Positions 1-7,066 of a stretch of 12,254 bases of DNA are shown piece after piece. The notes below the pieces were generated by a model that was not told where the DNA came from, ran no database searches, and saw nothing but the letters and a program-made list of their open reading frames with translations. A program made the position numbers and the translations under genes. Source of the stretch: Candidatus Zixiibacteriota bacterium (GTDB lineage Bacteria; Zixibacteria; MSB-5A5; CAIYYT01); contig JAGLUH010000125.1 in NCBI GenBank assembly GCA_023134875.1, positions 1 through 12,254 of the forward strand. Direction: 5' to 3'. The first letter of the stretch is position 1. Every line of letters starts with the position of its first letter.

Positions 1-224
1 AGGGTGGCCTGCCCCGCGGTGATAAACCCCCAGCCGAGAGAAAAGAGCAGTCTTTCCCCCAAGCCGAAAGCATCATTGATGACTTCCCGCGACTGAACTT
101 CCGGCGACGATTCCACTCCCAGTTCAACGTTGGTCTCCTGTGCCAGCAGATTGAAATCACCGCCGAATTCGAGCAACACCAGCAGCGTGGTCAGCGTGGC
201 CATTATTCTCACTATCTGGTTCAT
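1..224 (-). CDS. DUF3108-like exported protein (N-terminal part)
   Basis: Only the first 74 codons are present; the gene continues past the left edge. The visible protein begins with a short hydrophobic segment (about residues 5-20, rich in Leu/Thr/Val) that looks like a signal peptide, then a polar linker, then the stretch from about residue 52 reading FGLGERLLFSLGWGFITAGQ. A GE..L.F...W..I.AG.A pattern is the usual opening of DUF3108 proteins, which are periplasmic or outer-membrane-associated beta-rich proteins of unknown function. The ATG overlaps the stop of the phosphatase gene upstream by four bases (ATGA at 221-224), so translation is probably coupled and the gene is the last visible member of the manC operon. 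The family call rests on this short motif alone; the signal peptide is more secure. Confidence 0.6.
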   Translation of the reverse strand, partial: MNQIVRIMATLTTLLVLLEFGGDFNLLAQETNVELGVESSPEVQSREVINDAFGLGERLLFSLGWGFITAGQAT

Positions 225-706
225 GTCACCCTGGCTGTGATCTTCTCCCGGATAGCCGGAAGGGCACGTTTGATTTCACGTTCAAGCTCATCTATGACAC
301 GTTTATAATCCCCCAGGGTTCCCCCGATCGGGTCCTTAATCGAATGCAGAAAATCGGCATGACCCGCCTCAGGAAAGGCTTTTACCAGGAACAGCTTATC
401 CGCAACGGAGCCGCATTCTTGAATGAACTCAAAATGCTCATGGGAAAGAGCAAAGATCAGGTCGGCATTGTGCGCCAGCGTTTCCGTCATTTTCGTGGAG
501 TGATGTCCGGAGATATCGACACCTTTCCTTTTCCCAGCTACGCGAATCGCTTTGTCGGTGGCGGGATAGCCATCCAGAGTGGCGATTCCGGCCGAGGTAA
601 CTTCGACCTCAGTGATGCCTTCCTCGGCCAGTATCTTCCGTAAGAGTCCCACCGCCATCGGCGAACGGCAGGTGTTTCCGGTGCAAACGTAAAGAATGTT
701 AAACAC
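221..706 (-). CDS. ywlE: Low-molecular-weight phosphatase, YwlE (protein-arginine phosphatase) type
   Basis: A 161-residue cytoplasmic LMW-PTP-fold enzyme, full length for the family. The phosphate-binding loop is VCTGNTCRS at residues 7-15, with nucleophile Cys8 and Arg14 (CX5R), and the general-acid loop is DPIGG with Asp125. In Bacillus YwlE the Thr inside this loop selects phospho-arginine over phospho-tyrosine; the equivalent Thr12 is present, and the overall sequence resembles YwlE more than Wzb or arsenate reductase. The neighbour is a YwlC/TsaC gene, as in the Bacillus ywl region, which supports the assignment. The start is GTG at 704-706, five bases after the tsaC stop, with AAGGAGA about 11 bases upstream inside the end of tsaC. 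Alternatives are a tyrosine phosphatase for polysaccharide kinases, given manC in the same operon, or an arsenate reductase. The fold is certain; the substrate is inferred. Confidence 0.85.
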   Translation of the reverse strand: MFNILYVCTGNTCRSPMAVGLLRKILAEEGITEVEVTSAGIATLDGYPATDKAIRVAGKRKGVDISGHHSTKMTETLAHNADLIFALSHEHFEFIQECGSVADKLFLVKAFPEAGHADFLHSIKDPIGGTLGDYKRVIDELEREIKRALPAIREKITARVT

Positions 707-711
707 GGAAA

Positions 712-1377
712 TTATCTCTCCTTGAACCAGGAGGCGAATCTTGCCTGCAGATCAAGCGCTCCCCGGCGCAGGACTCGCGGCTGCCGACCTGACAGGTCGA
801 CAACGGTTGAAGCCTGGGCAAGTCGTTCCTCCTGATGGTACAGGATGAGAGGTACCAGGCTCTCAAACTCAGTCTTCACCTCCGCCAGGCTGAGACATTC
901 ATCACCACCGGAACGATTGGCCGAAGTGGCCAGAAGCGGTCTGCCGAATTCTTCCAACAGTGTTCTGACAAATTTATCAGAACTGACACGGATGCCAATT
1001 TTACCATCGTCACCGACCACGCCCGGCCACTGTTTCACTTTGGCGGACAGTACAACCGTCAGCGGCCCCGGCAGGTATTCGGAAATGATCTCACGAGCGT
1101 AGTCATGTTCAATCAGCGCGTAGCGATCGATATCACCGATCTCCGGCAGAAAGATAGCCGAAGGCTGCGTCAGATCCCTGCCTTTAAGTTCAAAGAGGCG
1201 GCGAACCGCATCTTCCCGTTCAGCGTTCGCAGTAATTCCGAAGACCGTCTCGGTAGGGATTATAATCGGTTCACCCAACTGTAAATGATCCATTGCGGTT
1301 GTGACCGCTTCAGCAGCATCAGTCGACAACAACAAGGTCTGGCAATTCATCGCGGCATTCATTGTTTTAGCGATCAT
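712..1377 (-). CDS. tsaC: L-threonylcarbamoyladenylate synthase (YrdC/Sua5/YwlC family)
   Basis: A 221-residue YrdC-domain protein that makes threonylcarbamoyl-AMP from Thr, bicarbonate and ATP, the first step of t6A modification of ANN-decoding tRNAs. Visible family motifs are PTETVFGI (residues 41-48), KGRDLTQP (65-72, the nucleotide-binding Lys/Arg patch), GPLTVVL (104-110), IGIRV and LLATSANRSGG (148-158), ending with a TVVDLS...VLRRGAL segment. It lacks the extra C-terminal Sua5 domain, so it is the short form. I chose the ATG at 1375-1377: AGGA lies seven bases upstream, and the longer frame reaching 1488 would only duplicate SPOR coding sequence. The choice gives an 11-base overlap with the SPOR gene. 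An ATG at 1360-1362 is possible but would lose residues for no gain. Position between the SPOR gene and the phosphatase indicates one operon. Confidence 0.93.
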   Translation of the reverse strand: MIAKTMNAAMNCQTLLLSTDAAEAVTTAMDHLQLGEPIIIPTETVFGITANAEREDAVRRLFELKGRDLTQPSAIFLPEIGDIDRYALIEHDYAREIISEYLPGPLTVVLSAKVKQWPGVVGDDGKIGIRVSSDKFVRTLLEEFGRPLLATSANRSGGDECLSLAEVKTEFESLVPLILYHQEERLAQASTVVDLSGRQPRVLRRGALDLQARFASWFKER

Positions 1378-1951
1378 CTTCCGATCCTGACAGGCTGTCC
1401 ACTGCCAGGCTGTCAGCGAAGAGGCTATCAAAGGTAACATAATTGATTTCCAGATTGATCCAGAAAAGGGAGTCGACCTCCTCCTCAACTATCCAGCTTT
1501 GCTGATAACCGAGCGCACGAGCCCGGCCCAGGAAACGGTCGGCATCATCAGAACTGCGGAAATTGCCGATCTCGACGCGATAATAAGGGACGACATAGCT
1601 AATCCTGACTGCCTCGTTAAAAACCTCCGCCGCCATATCCTTTTCTTCCAGAGCTTCGGAATAGTACTGGCTGGCGAAAAGCTGAATCCGAAACACTTGC
1701 GACGGGTAAGGGGACGGTGTGCCGGTCTCGATGAAGTAAAGGGTGGAATCCTCAGTGGGCGGTTCCTGCTCGGCTGGCGCCGCGGCGGTGACGATTTCTG
1801 AGTCTCCCGGATAGGCGAAGGGATCGAATTCCTCAACAGAGGGATCATAGGCCGGCGCCCTTTTCTCCCTACCACCCTGCCTGGCACTGCAACTTGTCAG
1901 CAGCAAAATCATTGCTATAAGCCAGCAGAGACCCTTACAGGAACTTTTCAA
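1367..1951 (-). CDS. SPOR-domain lipoprotein
   Basis: A 194-residue envelope protein. The N-terminus has Lys2/Lys6, a hydrophobic core at 9-18 and a lipobox LTSC with lipidated Cys21, so it should be membrane-anchored in the periplasm. A Pro/Glu-rich linker (about 30-80) leads to a SPOR domain at about 86-157 (VFRIQLFAS opening, then YYRVEIGNFRSSDDADRF and the ALGYQQSWIV ending), a fold that binds denuded septal peptidoglycan glycans. The tail repeats D-S-L three to four times and is acidic. The start is TTG at 1949-1951, 17 bases inside the end of manC, with AAGGA and GAGG just upstream; the next ATG (residue 14) would destroy the signal peptide. The role in division or wall remodelling is inferred from the domain. 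Nothing links it to mannose metabolism except the operon. Confidence 0.88.
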   Translation of the reverse strand: MKSSCKGLCWLIAMILLLTSCSARQGGREKRAPAYDPSVEEFDPFAYPGDSEIVTAAAPAEQEPPTEDSTLYFIETGTPSPYPSQVFRIQLFASQYYSEALEEKDMAAEVFNEAVRISYVVPYYRVEIGNFRSSDDADRFLGRARALGYQQSWIVEEEVDSLFWINLEINYVTFDSLFADSLAVDSLSGSEDDR

Positions 1952-3014
1952 GGTCCTTGTCCTCGCGAATCCGCTCTAACAGCGATCTTAATTCATTAAC
2001 CCTAGTTTTATGCGCCACCAGCACCGCCGCATCGGTTTTGACAATCACCAGGTCGGATACACCCAGTGTCGTTACCAGGCTGTCGCTGGAGTTGACGGCG
2101 GTTACTTCAAAGGAATCATGCAGTAACACTTTGCCGATAATGACATTGTTATTCTGATCCCTGGGGTTGATTCGTTCCAGGGTACGCCAACTGCCGATGT
2201 CATCCCAGATCAGCTTGGCCTTAATCACCAGCACATTGTCCGCCTGTTCGAGAACGGCCACATCTATCGAGATGTTCTCGCACTTGTCAAACAGTTTAGC
2301 TCTCGCCTCCATTTCCTGAGGAGTGCCGATCTGGCTGGAGTACTCCATCAGGGCAGCGTGTATCTCAGGCTTGCAGCAACTCAGTGATTTCAGGATCGCT
2401 CTGGTCGACCAGATAAACATGCCGGAGTTCCAAAGGTGAGAGCGGTCGATATAATACGCCTGCGCCAGCCGCTGATCCGGCTTCTCCTTGAACTGCGCCA
2501 CCCGAAACGTGGATATGTCGCCTTTGGTATCGAACAGCTCTCCCAGTTCAATGTAGCCGTAACCGGTTTCGGGACGAGTGGGCTTAATGCCGATCGTTAT
2601 CAAAACATCCTCACGCGCAGCAATGTCACTGCCGATACGCAGAACTTCAAGTAGTTTCTCCTTGGGCTTGATATAGTGATCGGCGGAAAGCACCACCATT
2701 ATCGCTTCCGGGTCCTGCTGATGCAGATGCGCGGCGGCAAAACCGATTGCCATGCAGGTATTCTTGCCGCAAGGCTCGCCGAGGATATTGCCAGCGTTGA
2801 AGAAATCAAATTGCTCCAGGATTTTCTCTTTCAGGTTCTCGCCGGTGACAATAACGGTACGATCATAAGGCACAAAATCGGCGACCCGCTCAATCGTTTC
2901 CTGAAGCATGCTTTTTTTAGAGATGATGCGCAGCAACTGCTTCGGATTCTCCTGCGTGGAAAATGGCCAGAATCGCTCACCTTTCCCGCCGGCGATGATT
3001 ACAGTATGGATCAT
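1935..3014 (-). CDS. manC: Mannose-1-phosphate guanylyltransferase (GDP-mannose pyrophosphorylase)
   Basis: A 359-residue nucleotidyltransferase that makes GDP-mannose from mannose-1-phosphate and GTP for glycans such as capsule, O-antigen or GDP-fucose precursors. Motifs run in the expected order: AGGKGERFWP (residues 8-17) for nucleotide binding, NPKQLL (23-28), PCGKNT (81-86), LSADHYI (109-115) with the metal-binding Asp, ETGYGYIE (149-156), FKEKPD (175-180), WNSGMF (195-200) and WDDIGSW (270-276). It ends after the nucleotidyltransferase and left-handed helix region, so it is the single-function form lacking the cupin phosphomannose isomerase domain of long ManC/AlgA proteins. The ATG at 3012-3014 has AGGGAGAAGG upstream and sits about 22 bases after the predicted transcription start. 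It is the first gene of the operon. Confidence 0.96.
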   Translation of the reverse strand: MIHTVIIAGGKGERFWPFSTQENPKQLLRIISKKSMLQETIERVADFVPYDRTVIVTGENLKEKILEQFDFFNAGNILGEPCGKNTCMAIGFAAAHLHQQDPEAIMVVLSADHYIKPKEKLLEVLRIGSDIAAREDVLITIGIKPTRPETGYGYIELGELFDTKGDISTFRVAQFKEKPDQRLAQAYYIDRSHLWNSGMFIWSTRAILKSLSCCKPEIHAALMEYSSQIGTPQEMEARAKLFDKCENISIDVAVLEQADNVLVIKAKLIWDDIGSWRTLERINPRDQNNNVIIGKVLLHDSFEVTAVNSSDSLVTTLGVSDLVIVKTDAAVLVAHKTRVNELRSLLERIREDKDLEKFL

Positions 3015-3042
3015 GCTTCACCTTCTCCCTGATTAAAAAGCA

Positions 3043-3071
3043 AGTATGCTCCAATTGCTGTCCCTTGTCAA
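3043..3071 (-). promoter_or_regulatory. Sigma-70-type promoter for the manC operon
   Basis: Read on the minus strand, TTGACA (3066-3071) is followed by a 17-base spacer and CATACT (3043-3048), a perfect -35 and four of six -10 bases. Transcription should begin near 3036, giving a leader of about 20 bases that contains the manC ribosome binding site. It lies between the repeat block and manC, so the manC operon does not depend on readthrough from the capK-like gene. Confidence 0.7.
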
Positions 3072-3151
3072 GTTGGGACTTTCCCAAAAAGACATATTCC
3101 TCGTTCTGTGCGGCAGATATTCTGAGGCTGTCTGAAACCTCGGAAACCGTC

Positions 3152-3183
3152 ATTGCGAGTCCGCCGCAGGCGGACGAAGCAAT
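3152..3183. repeat. Dispersed palindromic repeat of the ATTGCGAG...GAAGCAAT type
   Basis: An imperfect palindrome: outer arms ATTGC (3152-3156) and GCAAT (3179-3183), an internal loop, then inner arms TCCGCC (3160-3165) and GGCGGA (3169-3174) around a three-base loop. The CATTGCGAG...CGAAGCAATC frame is a familiar intergenic REP-like repeat found in many unrelated bacteria and often mistranslated into spurious proteins. Here the inner hairpin is GC-rich. No transposase is nearby, and only one copy is in the window. Confidence 0.75.
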
Positions 3184-3203
3184 CACAACGGGTGGTGTCC
3201 AAG

Positions 3204-3296
3204 TGTCCTTTTGAGACAACCTCTTCTGATCTGCCCGGTCGTTGGCTCAAGACAAGGCGCAGACGTGACGTCTGCCGCCCACCGTAAGCGGGCAGG
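3204..3296. repeat. Composite inverted-repeat block in the capK-manC gap
   Basis: Three adjoining palindromes fill the gap of about 250 bases between the capK-like stop and the manC promoter. TTGAGACAAC (3211-3220) pairs with GTTGGCTCAA (3241-3250) with one mismatch and a 20-base loop. GCAGACG (3259-3265) pairs perfectly with CGTCTGC (3269-3275) around TGA. CTGCC (3272-3276) can instead pair with GGCAG (3291-3295), so the last two hairpins are mutually exclusive. A short tandem GTGTCC pair lies just before it (3195-3208). No run of T follows on either strand, so it does not look like a standard terminator. It is probably the remnant of a non-coding mobile or dispersed repeat; frames through it have no family resemblance. 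Confidence 0.55.
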
Positions 3297-3324
3297 CCGC
3301 TTGACCGCCGGTGTTAGAAATAGG

Positions 3325-4683
3325 TCATTTCTTAACGTTGGAGAGCACGTAACGATACTTGCCGGATTTGTCGCGTTCAATGTAGTCGACCGAGCAAAAA
3401 TCGACCCTGCCGTCATCCCCTAAAATTGTCATTAGTCTATTCCTGATGTACTCGAGCTTTTCGCGGGGTACCGTCTCCAGATCGACAATATTAACAATGA
3501 CTTTCCCCGGCACATCCTGCTGGACTTGCGCCTGGTTTGGTAAGCCCGCATGCGTCACGGCACCAATCAACTCGATACCGATTATCGGCGTACCATCGCG
3601 GCGATAGACAATATCAAAGGCACGACCCTGGATGTTCTTGAGACGCGGGAATGGCTGGCCGCAAGCGCAGGGAGTGTTGTCGAGCGCCGCCAGATCACCG
3701 ACATCATAGCGGATCAACGGCATGGCGTAATTTCGTAAATCGGTATATATCTGTCGCCCCACCCCTTCAACTGGAAAATCGGACACCGGCTCAATTTCGA
3801 GATAAAGCGAATCAGTTCTCAAGTGAAGGCCATCGTGTTGTCGGCATTCAATGGCAGCGGAACCGATCTCGCGCGAACCATACTTGTCGAACAGCTCGCC
3901 TCCGAAAGTCTTGACGATCAACTCGCGCTGGAAGTCATACATTTGTTCGGCGGTAACGGTGATAATAGGAATCTGCGGCGGTGTGATATTGCGTTCGATC
4001 AGAAACCGGCAATAGAAATGAGCGAGACTGGGATAGGTTTTAAGCATTCTGGGGGCAAAGCGATGCAGCGACTTGGTGAAGTCAAGCATAGGCTCTTCCT
4101 CAACCCAAAGAGGTACATAGCAGATGCGTCGCCAGAAGATGTGGTCGAATAATACCCGCTTCCTGGCTGTCGGCTGCAGGAAGTCAGCGGAACTGCCCCA
4201 GAGAAGCGCAAGCTTGTCGCCGATCTCAAAACCGATCTGGTGATCAAGATAATGATCGAGCGCACGCCGGTAAAGCAGACACTCCCTGTTCCGGTAAAAC
4301 TTCATCGGTATCCCCGAGGAGCCGCCGGTATGCGATAGCTGAAGATCACCCCGCTCACGATAGGCAGGGACTACCATATCTTCCCGATGTCGGTTGATTT
4401 CCTCCTTGGCCAGGATCGGCAGCTTCTTCAGGTCGTCGGGGCTTGTCAGTTTCTCCGGCGAGAAACCAGCCTCAGCGAAACGGCGCTGATAAAAGGGGCT
4501 ATGTCTTCCCGCATGGCTTACGATCTGCTTGAGCAACTCAAATTGTCTTTCAGCCAGCGCGGCGGGCGTCAGATCTGCAAGCGCGGCAATCGGCGCGATA
4601 CGCGAAAGAATCCCATATTGATGTTCCCGCCGCAACCAGAGCGGATAGAACAGGTGTCGTACCAGCTTCCCATGAATGTCCAT
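3325..4683 (-). CDS. CapK/PaaK-like adenylate-forming enzyme
   Basis: A 452-residue member of the AMP-binding superfamily, in the phenylacetate-CoA ligase/CapK branch. The phosphate-binding loop is SHTGGSSGIP (residues 117-126), followed by YGSREIG (268-274), the acid-binding RYDVGD (325-330) and CACGQPFPRL (339-348) preceding the hinge GR at 353-354. Such enzymes activate a carboxylic acid with ATP; CapK homologues sit in capsule and exopolysaccharide loci and their substrates are largely unknown. The gene follows a FemAB/GNAT-type transferase by only 18 bases, suggesting one protein activates an acyl or aminoacyl group that the other transfers. I chose ATG at 4681-4683 because GGGG lies eight bases upstream; a TTG directly before it is an alternative. 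True phenylacetate catabolism is unlikely, as no paa genes are nearby. Confidence 0.85.
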   Translation of the reverse strand: MDIHGKLVRHLFYPLWLRREHQYGILSRIAPIAALADLTPAALAERQFELLKQIVSHAGRHSPFYQRRFAEAGFSPEKLTSPDDLKKLPILAKEEINRHREDMVVPAYRERGDLQLSHTGGSSGIPMKFYRNRECLLYRRALDHYLDHQIGFEIGDKLALLWGSSADFLQPTARKRVLFDHIFWRRICYVPLWVEEEPMLDFTKSLHRFAPRMLKTYPSLAHFYCRFLIERNITPPQIPIITVTAEQMYDFQRELIVKTFGGELFDKYGSREIGSAAIECRQHDGLHLRTDSLYLEIEPVSDFPVEGVGRQIYTDLRNYAMPLIRYDVGDLAALDNTPCACGQPFPRLKNIQGRAFDIVYRRDGTPIIGIELIGAVTHAGLPNQAQVQQDVPGKVIVNIVDLETVPREKLEYIRNRLMTILGDDGRVDFCSVDYIERDKSGKYRYVLSNVKK

Positions 4684-4701
4684 CAAGGAATCCCCGCCAC
4701 G

Positions 4702-5736
4702 TTACTGGTTCTCCTCACTGTCATCACCCGGACGCCGGCGAGACCTAAACAACCCTACAAACGCGCCCAATCGCCGAAAACGGTGGCGACAGAGAATTAC
4801 GCTTTTGTATTCCTTACCGCCCAATGATCTTTTGAACCTGTCAACCTCGGGCATATCGTTACTGGTGCCCATATTGTACTCTTCACAGCCGTTTTCGATC
4901 AGATAGCGCATAACCTCGGCATAGAGCAGATTGCTCGGCTTTATTGCCCGATACTCGTAATCAAAACCTCCGTACAGAGCCGCGGCATGGCGGCGGTAAC
5001 AGCAGATCAGAGCTGTGGCAATTGTCCTGCAACCAGAGTAGGCAATTGCTATCTTTGTGCCGCTGTCGGGAATAGCAAACATCCGCTTGAATCTGTCGTA
5101 TTCGTGGTGCCAATTGGCCTTGCTCTGATCCTGCCAGCGCTGGAAGGAAAGCAGATACATGCGGTAGAAATCATCCAGGTATTCCTCGCCGCCGATAGCG
5201 ATGGTAACACCGCCCCTGATGGCTTTGCGAATTTCACTTCTGCTGACCTCATGGCGTTTGAACCATTCATCATAGGTCCCGGGCAGCATCACCTTATAGT
5301 AGGAAAAAGATCGCAACGGATAGAAATGGTGCTCTTCCAAGCGGCGCTTAGCTTGTTCGTAAAGCGGTGTGGGAACGTGGAGGATAATATCGGCTTTCAG
5401 CGGCAACGCCTCCAGGCTGTTAAAAACGCTGTCATCGAGAGAAGCAACCCCCAGGAAGCTGTTTGTCTGGACGCCCTCATACGAATCGGCACCGACAATG
5501 CCGAAATGAGTCGTCCGACGTTTGAGCAGCGGGATGACCAGATCTCCTGACTGGAAAACGAGTACCCGATCAAGGGCGTTTTTCGGAGTTGTAACATATT
5601 CCGGCCCACCGACAGGTCCGGGAGTATATGGGGTTCGTTCAATCGCCTCGCGCCAGAGAGTGACCAGCTCCTCTGAAAAAGGCACAAGATACGTCCTCTG
5701 TTTACCCGATACAGTCGCTACCAGATTATCTGTCAT
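4702..5736 (-). CDS. FemAB/GNAT-type acyltransferase
   Basis: A 344-residue cytoplasmic protein resembling FemAB-related and Acetyltransf_6 (CelD/BcsL-like) proteins with two GNAT folds. The first half (about 15-150) is the divergent N-terminal lobe with PEYVTTP and LVIPLLKRR segments. The second half (about 165-312) has the typical SEIRKAIRGGV helix, LSFQRW, IATALICCYRRHAAALYGGFD on the acyl-donor strand, and YNMGTSNDMPEVDRFKRSLGG at the end, where FemAB relatives carry a similar FK.SLGG motif. The C-terminus is basic then acidic. The ATG at 5734-5736 has GGGAGA six bases upstream; a TTG precedes it directly. The gene heads a two-gene unit with the capK-like gene. The 217 bases upstream hold an AT-rich TATATT box (5774-5779) without a convincing -35. 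Acceptor (peptidoglycan, glycan or lipid) is not shown. Confidence 0.72.
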   Translation of the reverse strand: MTDNLVATVSGKQRTYLVPFSEELVTLWREAIERTPYTPGPVGGPEYVTTPKNALDRVLVFQSGDLVIPLLKRRTTHFGIVGADSYEGVQTNSFLGVASLDDSVFNSLEALPLKADIILHVPTPLYEQAKRRLEEHHFYPLRSFSYYKVMLPGTYDEWFKRHEVSRSEIRKAIRGGVTIAIGGEEYLDDFYRMYLLSFQRWQDQSKANWHHEYDRFKRMFAIPDSGTKIAIAYSGCRTIATALICCYRRHAAALYGGFDYEYRAIKPSNLLYAEVMRYLIENGCEEYNMGTSNDMPEVDRFKRSLGGKEYKSVILCRHRFRRLGAFVGLFRSRRRPGDDSEENQ

Positions 5737-5954
5737 CAATGTCTCCCGGCCAAGAGAATGTTTGCACCAAAAGAATATAAAACGTCACAATCTGTGCCGA
5801 CACTGGAATCTGCAGAAACTCCCAGGTAGAACCGATTCCGCATGGCAACGGATTCCGCCGGATCAATGCAAACGCTCTTAATTTTCTATCGGAAGAAAGT
5901 TAACAAAATTGTAATCGTCTCGGCAACTATGTACAGCAGCCCTGACCGCCAGAG

Positions 5955-6209
5955 CTACTCAACCCAGATTTTCGCCAGCGTCCAATTGCAGTTTCCTTCA
6001 TCGTAGCACAATTGAAAACAATCGGCGACAGAATCAATGACAGCAAAGTATCGCAGACGAATCTCACCGGCACTGCTCTGCCAGTCGCTGGTGATCCGGG
6101 TTACCTTGTGTACCTTGCCACGCCAGCGAAAACGACAGGGTCGCAACGTTCCCTGCTCGAAGAGGGCGATGACCTCAATACTATCTGTTAGCTCCTGATA
6201 CATTTCCAT
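5955..6209 (-). CDS. Small DUF6504-like protein
   Basis: An 84-residue cytoplasmic protein with no signal peptide. The pattern RPCRFRWRGKVHKV (23-36), then SDWQ (41-44), RYFAVID (53-59), CFQLCYD (64-70) and NWTLAKIWVE (75-84) matches what I know of DUF6504, a small beta-rich family of unknown function met near SOS mutagenesis genes (imuB/dnaE2) in actinobacteria. Four Cys residues (25, 64, 68, 74) are conspicuous for the size. I chose ATG at 6207-6209: GAGG lies seven bases upstream, and a TTG sits directly in front. It follows lexA on the same strand after a 170-base gap, in which I see a small GGATT/AATCC hairpin (6222-6235) by the ribosome binding site but no second LexA box. The DUF name is from motif memory, not a search. 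Confidence 0.62.
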   Translation of the reverse strand: MEMYQELTDSIEVIALFEQGTLRPCRFRWRGKVHKVTRITSDWQSSAGEIRLRYFAVIDSVADCFQLCYDEGNCNWTLAKIWVE

Positions 6210-6379
6210 CAATTGCCCTCAGGATTGATAAATCCAATCTGTCGCTTCTCGTAATCGACTACAATTCCATAAGATAGCAAGCATACATAAAGGAACATTT
6301 AAGCGCAAGTCCCCGGCGCACCCTTGTGGCTTCTCCCTATTCCGGCGGCAAAATCATATCTCAACGCCGTTCTGAGCCG

Positions 6380-6997
6380 TTACAGGCGTCGCAGTAACCC
6401 CACCACCTTGCCGGCGATATAGAAACCGGGCGTCTCTTTCTCCACGATGATAGGTCCATAGGCTTCATTCTCCGGCATCAGGCGGATACGCCGGCGTTCG
6501 GGAAAAAAGCGTTTGACTGTCGCTTCATCCCCGATCACCGCCACCACGATATCACCCTTGTCCGCTGAAGACTGCTTCCGCACGAGCACGAAATCGCCGT
6601 CGTGGATGCCGGCATCCCGCATACTGTCTCCCTTAACACGCAGGGAAAAGAGATCGCCGCCGGACACAAAAGAGCGGTCGACGACAATGCGGTCGGTGAT
6701 ATTCTCCTCCGCCGTCAGGGGCGTACCAGCGGGAACTTCCCCAACCAGGGGCAGAGTCACGGCGTCGGTGATCTTCTCCTTAAGGAGCTTGATGCCGCGG
6801 GAGACCGCCGCCGATTTGGCAATATACCCTTTCTTGATTAGCGCCGATAGAATCGAACGAACACCATTGGTAGAAGTGATCCCAAACTGCTCTCCGATCT
6901 CGCGGATGGTCGGCGGCTGCCCCTCACGGTTAATACGCTCTACCAGGAATTTATATATCTGCCGCTGCCGATCGGTCAGGTCCTCATAAGGCGCCAT
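6380..6997 (-). CDS. lexA: LexA repressor (SOS regulator, self-cleaving)
   Basis: A complete 205-residue LexA. The N-terminal winged helix (about 1-70) begins LTDRQRQIYKFL, with PPTIREIGEQFGI and a recognition helix around TSTNGVRSILSALIKKGYI (41-59). A linker leads to the self-cleavage site VPAG (cleavage between Ala90 and Gly91). The S24-type peptidase domain has nucleophile Ser125 in KGDSM and general-base Lys162 in ATVKRF, both present, so RecA-stimulated self-cleavage should work. The ATG has a strong AAAGGAGG, though only three bases separate it from the start codon. The promoter with an operator in its spacer lies 70-100 bases upstream. The TSTNGVR recognition helix differs from that of E. 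coli, in line with the non-enterobacterial operator. Confidence 0.97.
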   Translation of the reverse strand: MAPYEDLTDRQRQIYKFLVERINREGQPPTIREIGEQFGITSTNGVRSILSALIKKGYIAKSAAVSRGIKLLKEKITDAVTLPLVGEVPAGTPLTAEENITDRIVVDRSFVSGGDLFSLRVKGDSMRDAGIHDGDFVLVRKQSSADKGDIVVAVIGDEATVKRFFPERRRIRLMPENEAYGPIIVEKETPGFYIAGKVVGLLRRL

Positions 6998-7066
6998 GTT
7001 CCTCCTTTCCCGGTAAGTAACTGCACCGGTTCAAATCCTGAAGTCGCCGCGGCCCTCAGCTAAACC

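Noticed and set aside
1378..1488. Longer N-terminus for TsaC
   Set aside because: The extension lies within the SPOR gene in another frame and has no YrdC-like sequence; ATG at 1377 has a ribosome binding site.
2977..3250. Open frames of 60-80 codons on the minus strand between manC and the capK-like gene
   Set aside because: They are translations of the palindromic repeat block (the CFVRLRRTRND-type phrase is typical of such repeats) and overlap the manC promoter.
3211..3423. 70-codon plus-strand frame
   Set aside because: Runs through the repeats and antisense to the end of the capK-like gene; no start signal.
5834..5858. Two GATTCCGC direct repeats 17 bases apart
   Set aside because: Too short and isolated to support a function.
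4683..6212. TTG placed directly before ATG at three starts (4686, 5739, 6212)
   Set aside because: Curious, but ribosome binding site spacing favours the ATG each time; treated as coincidence.
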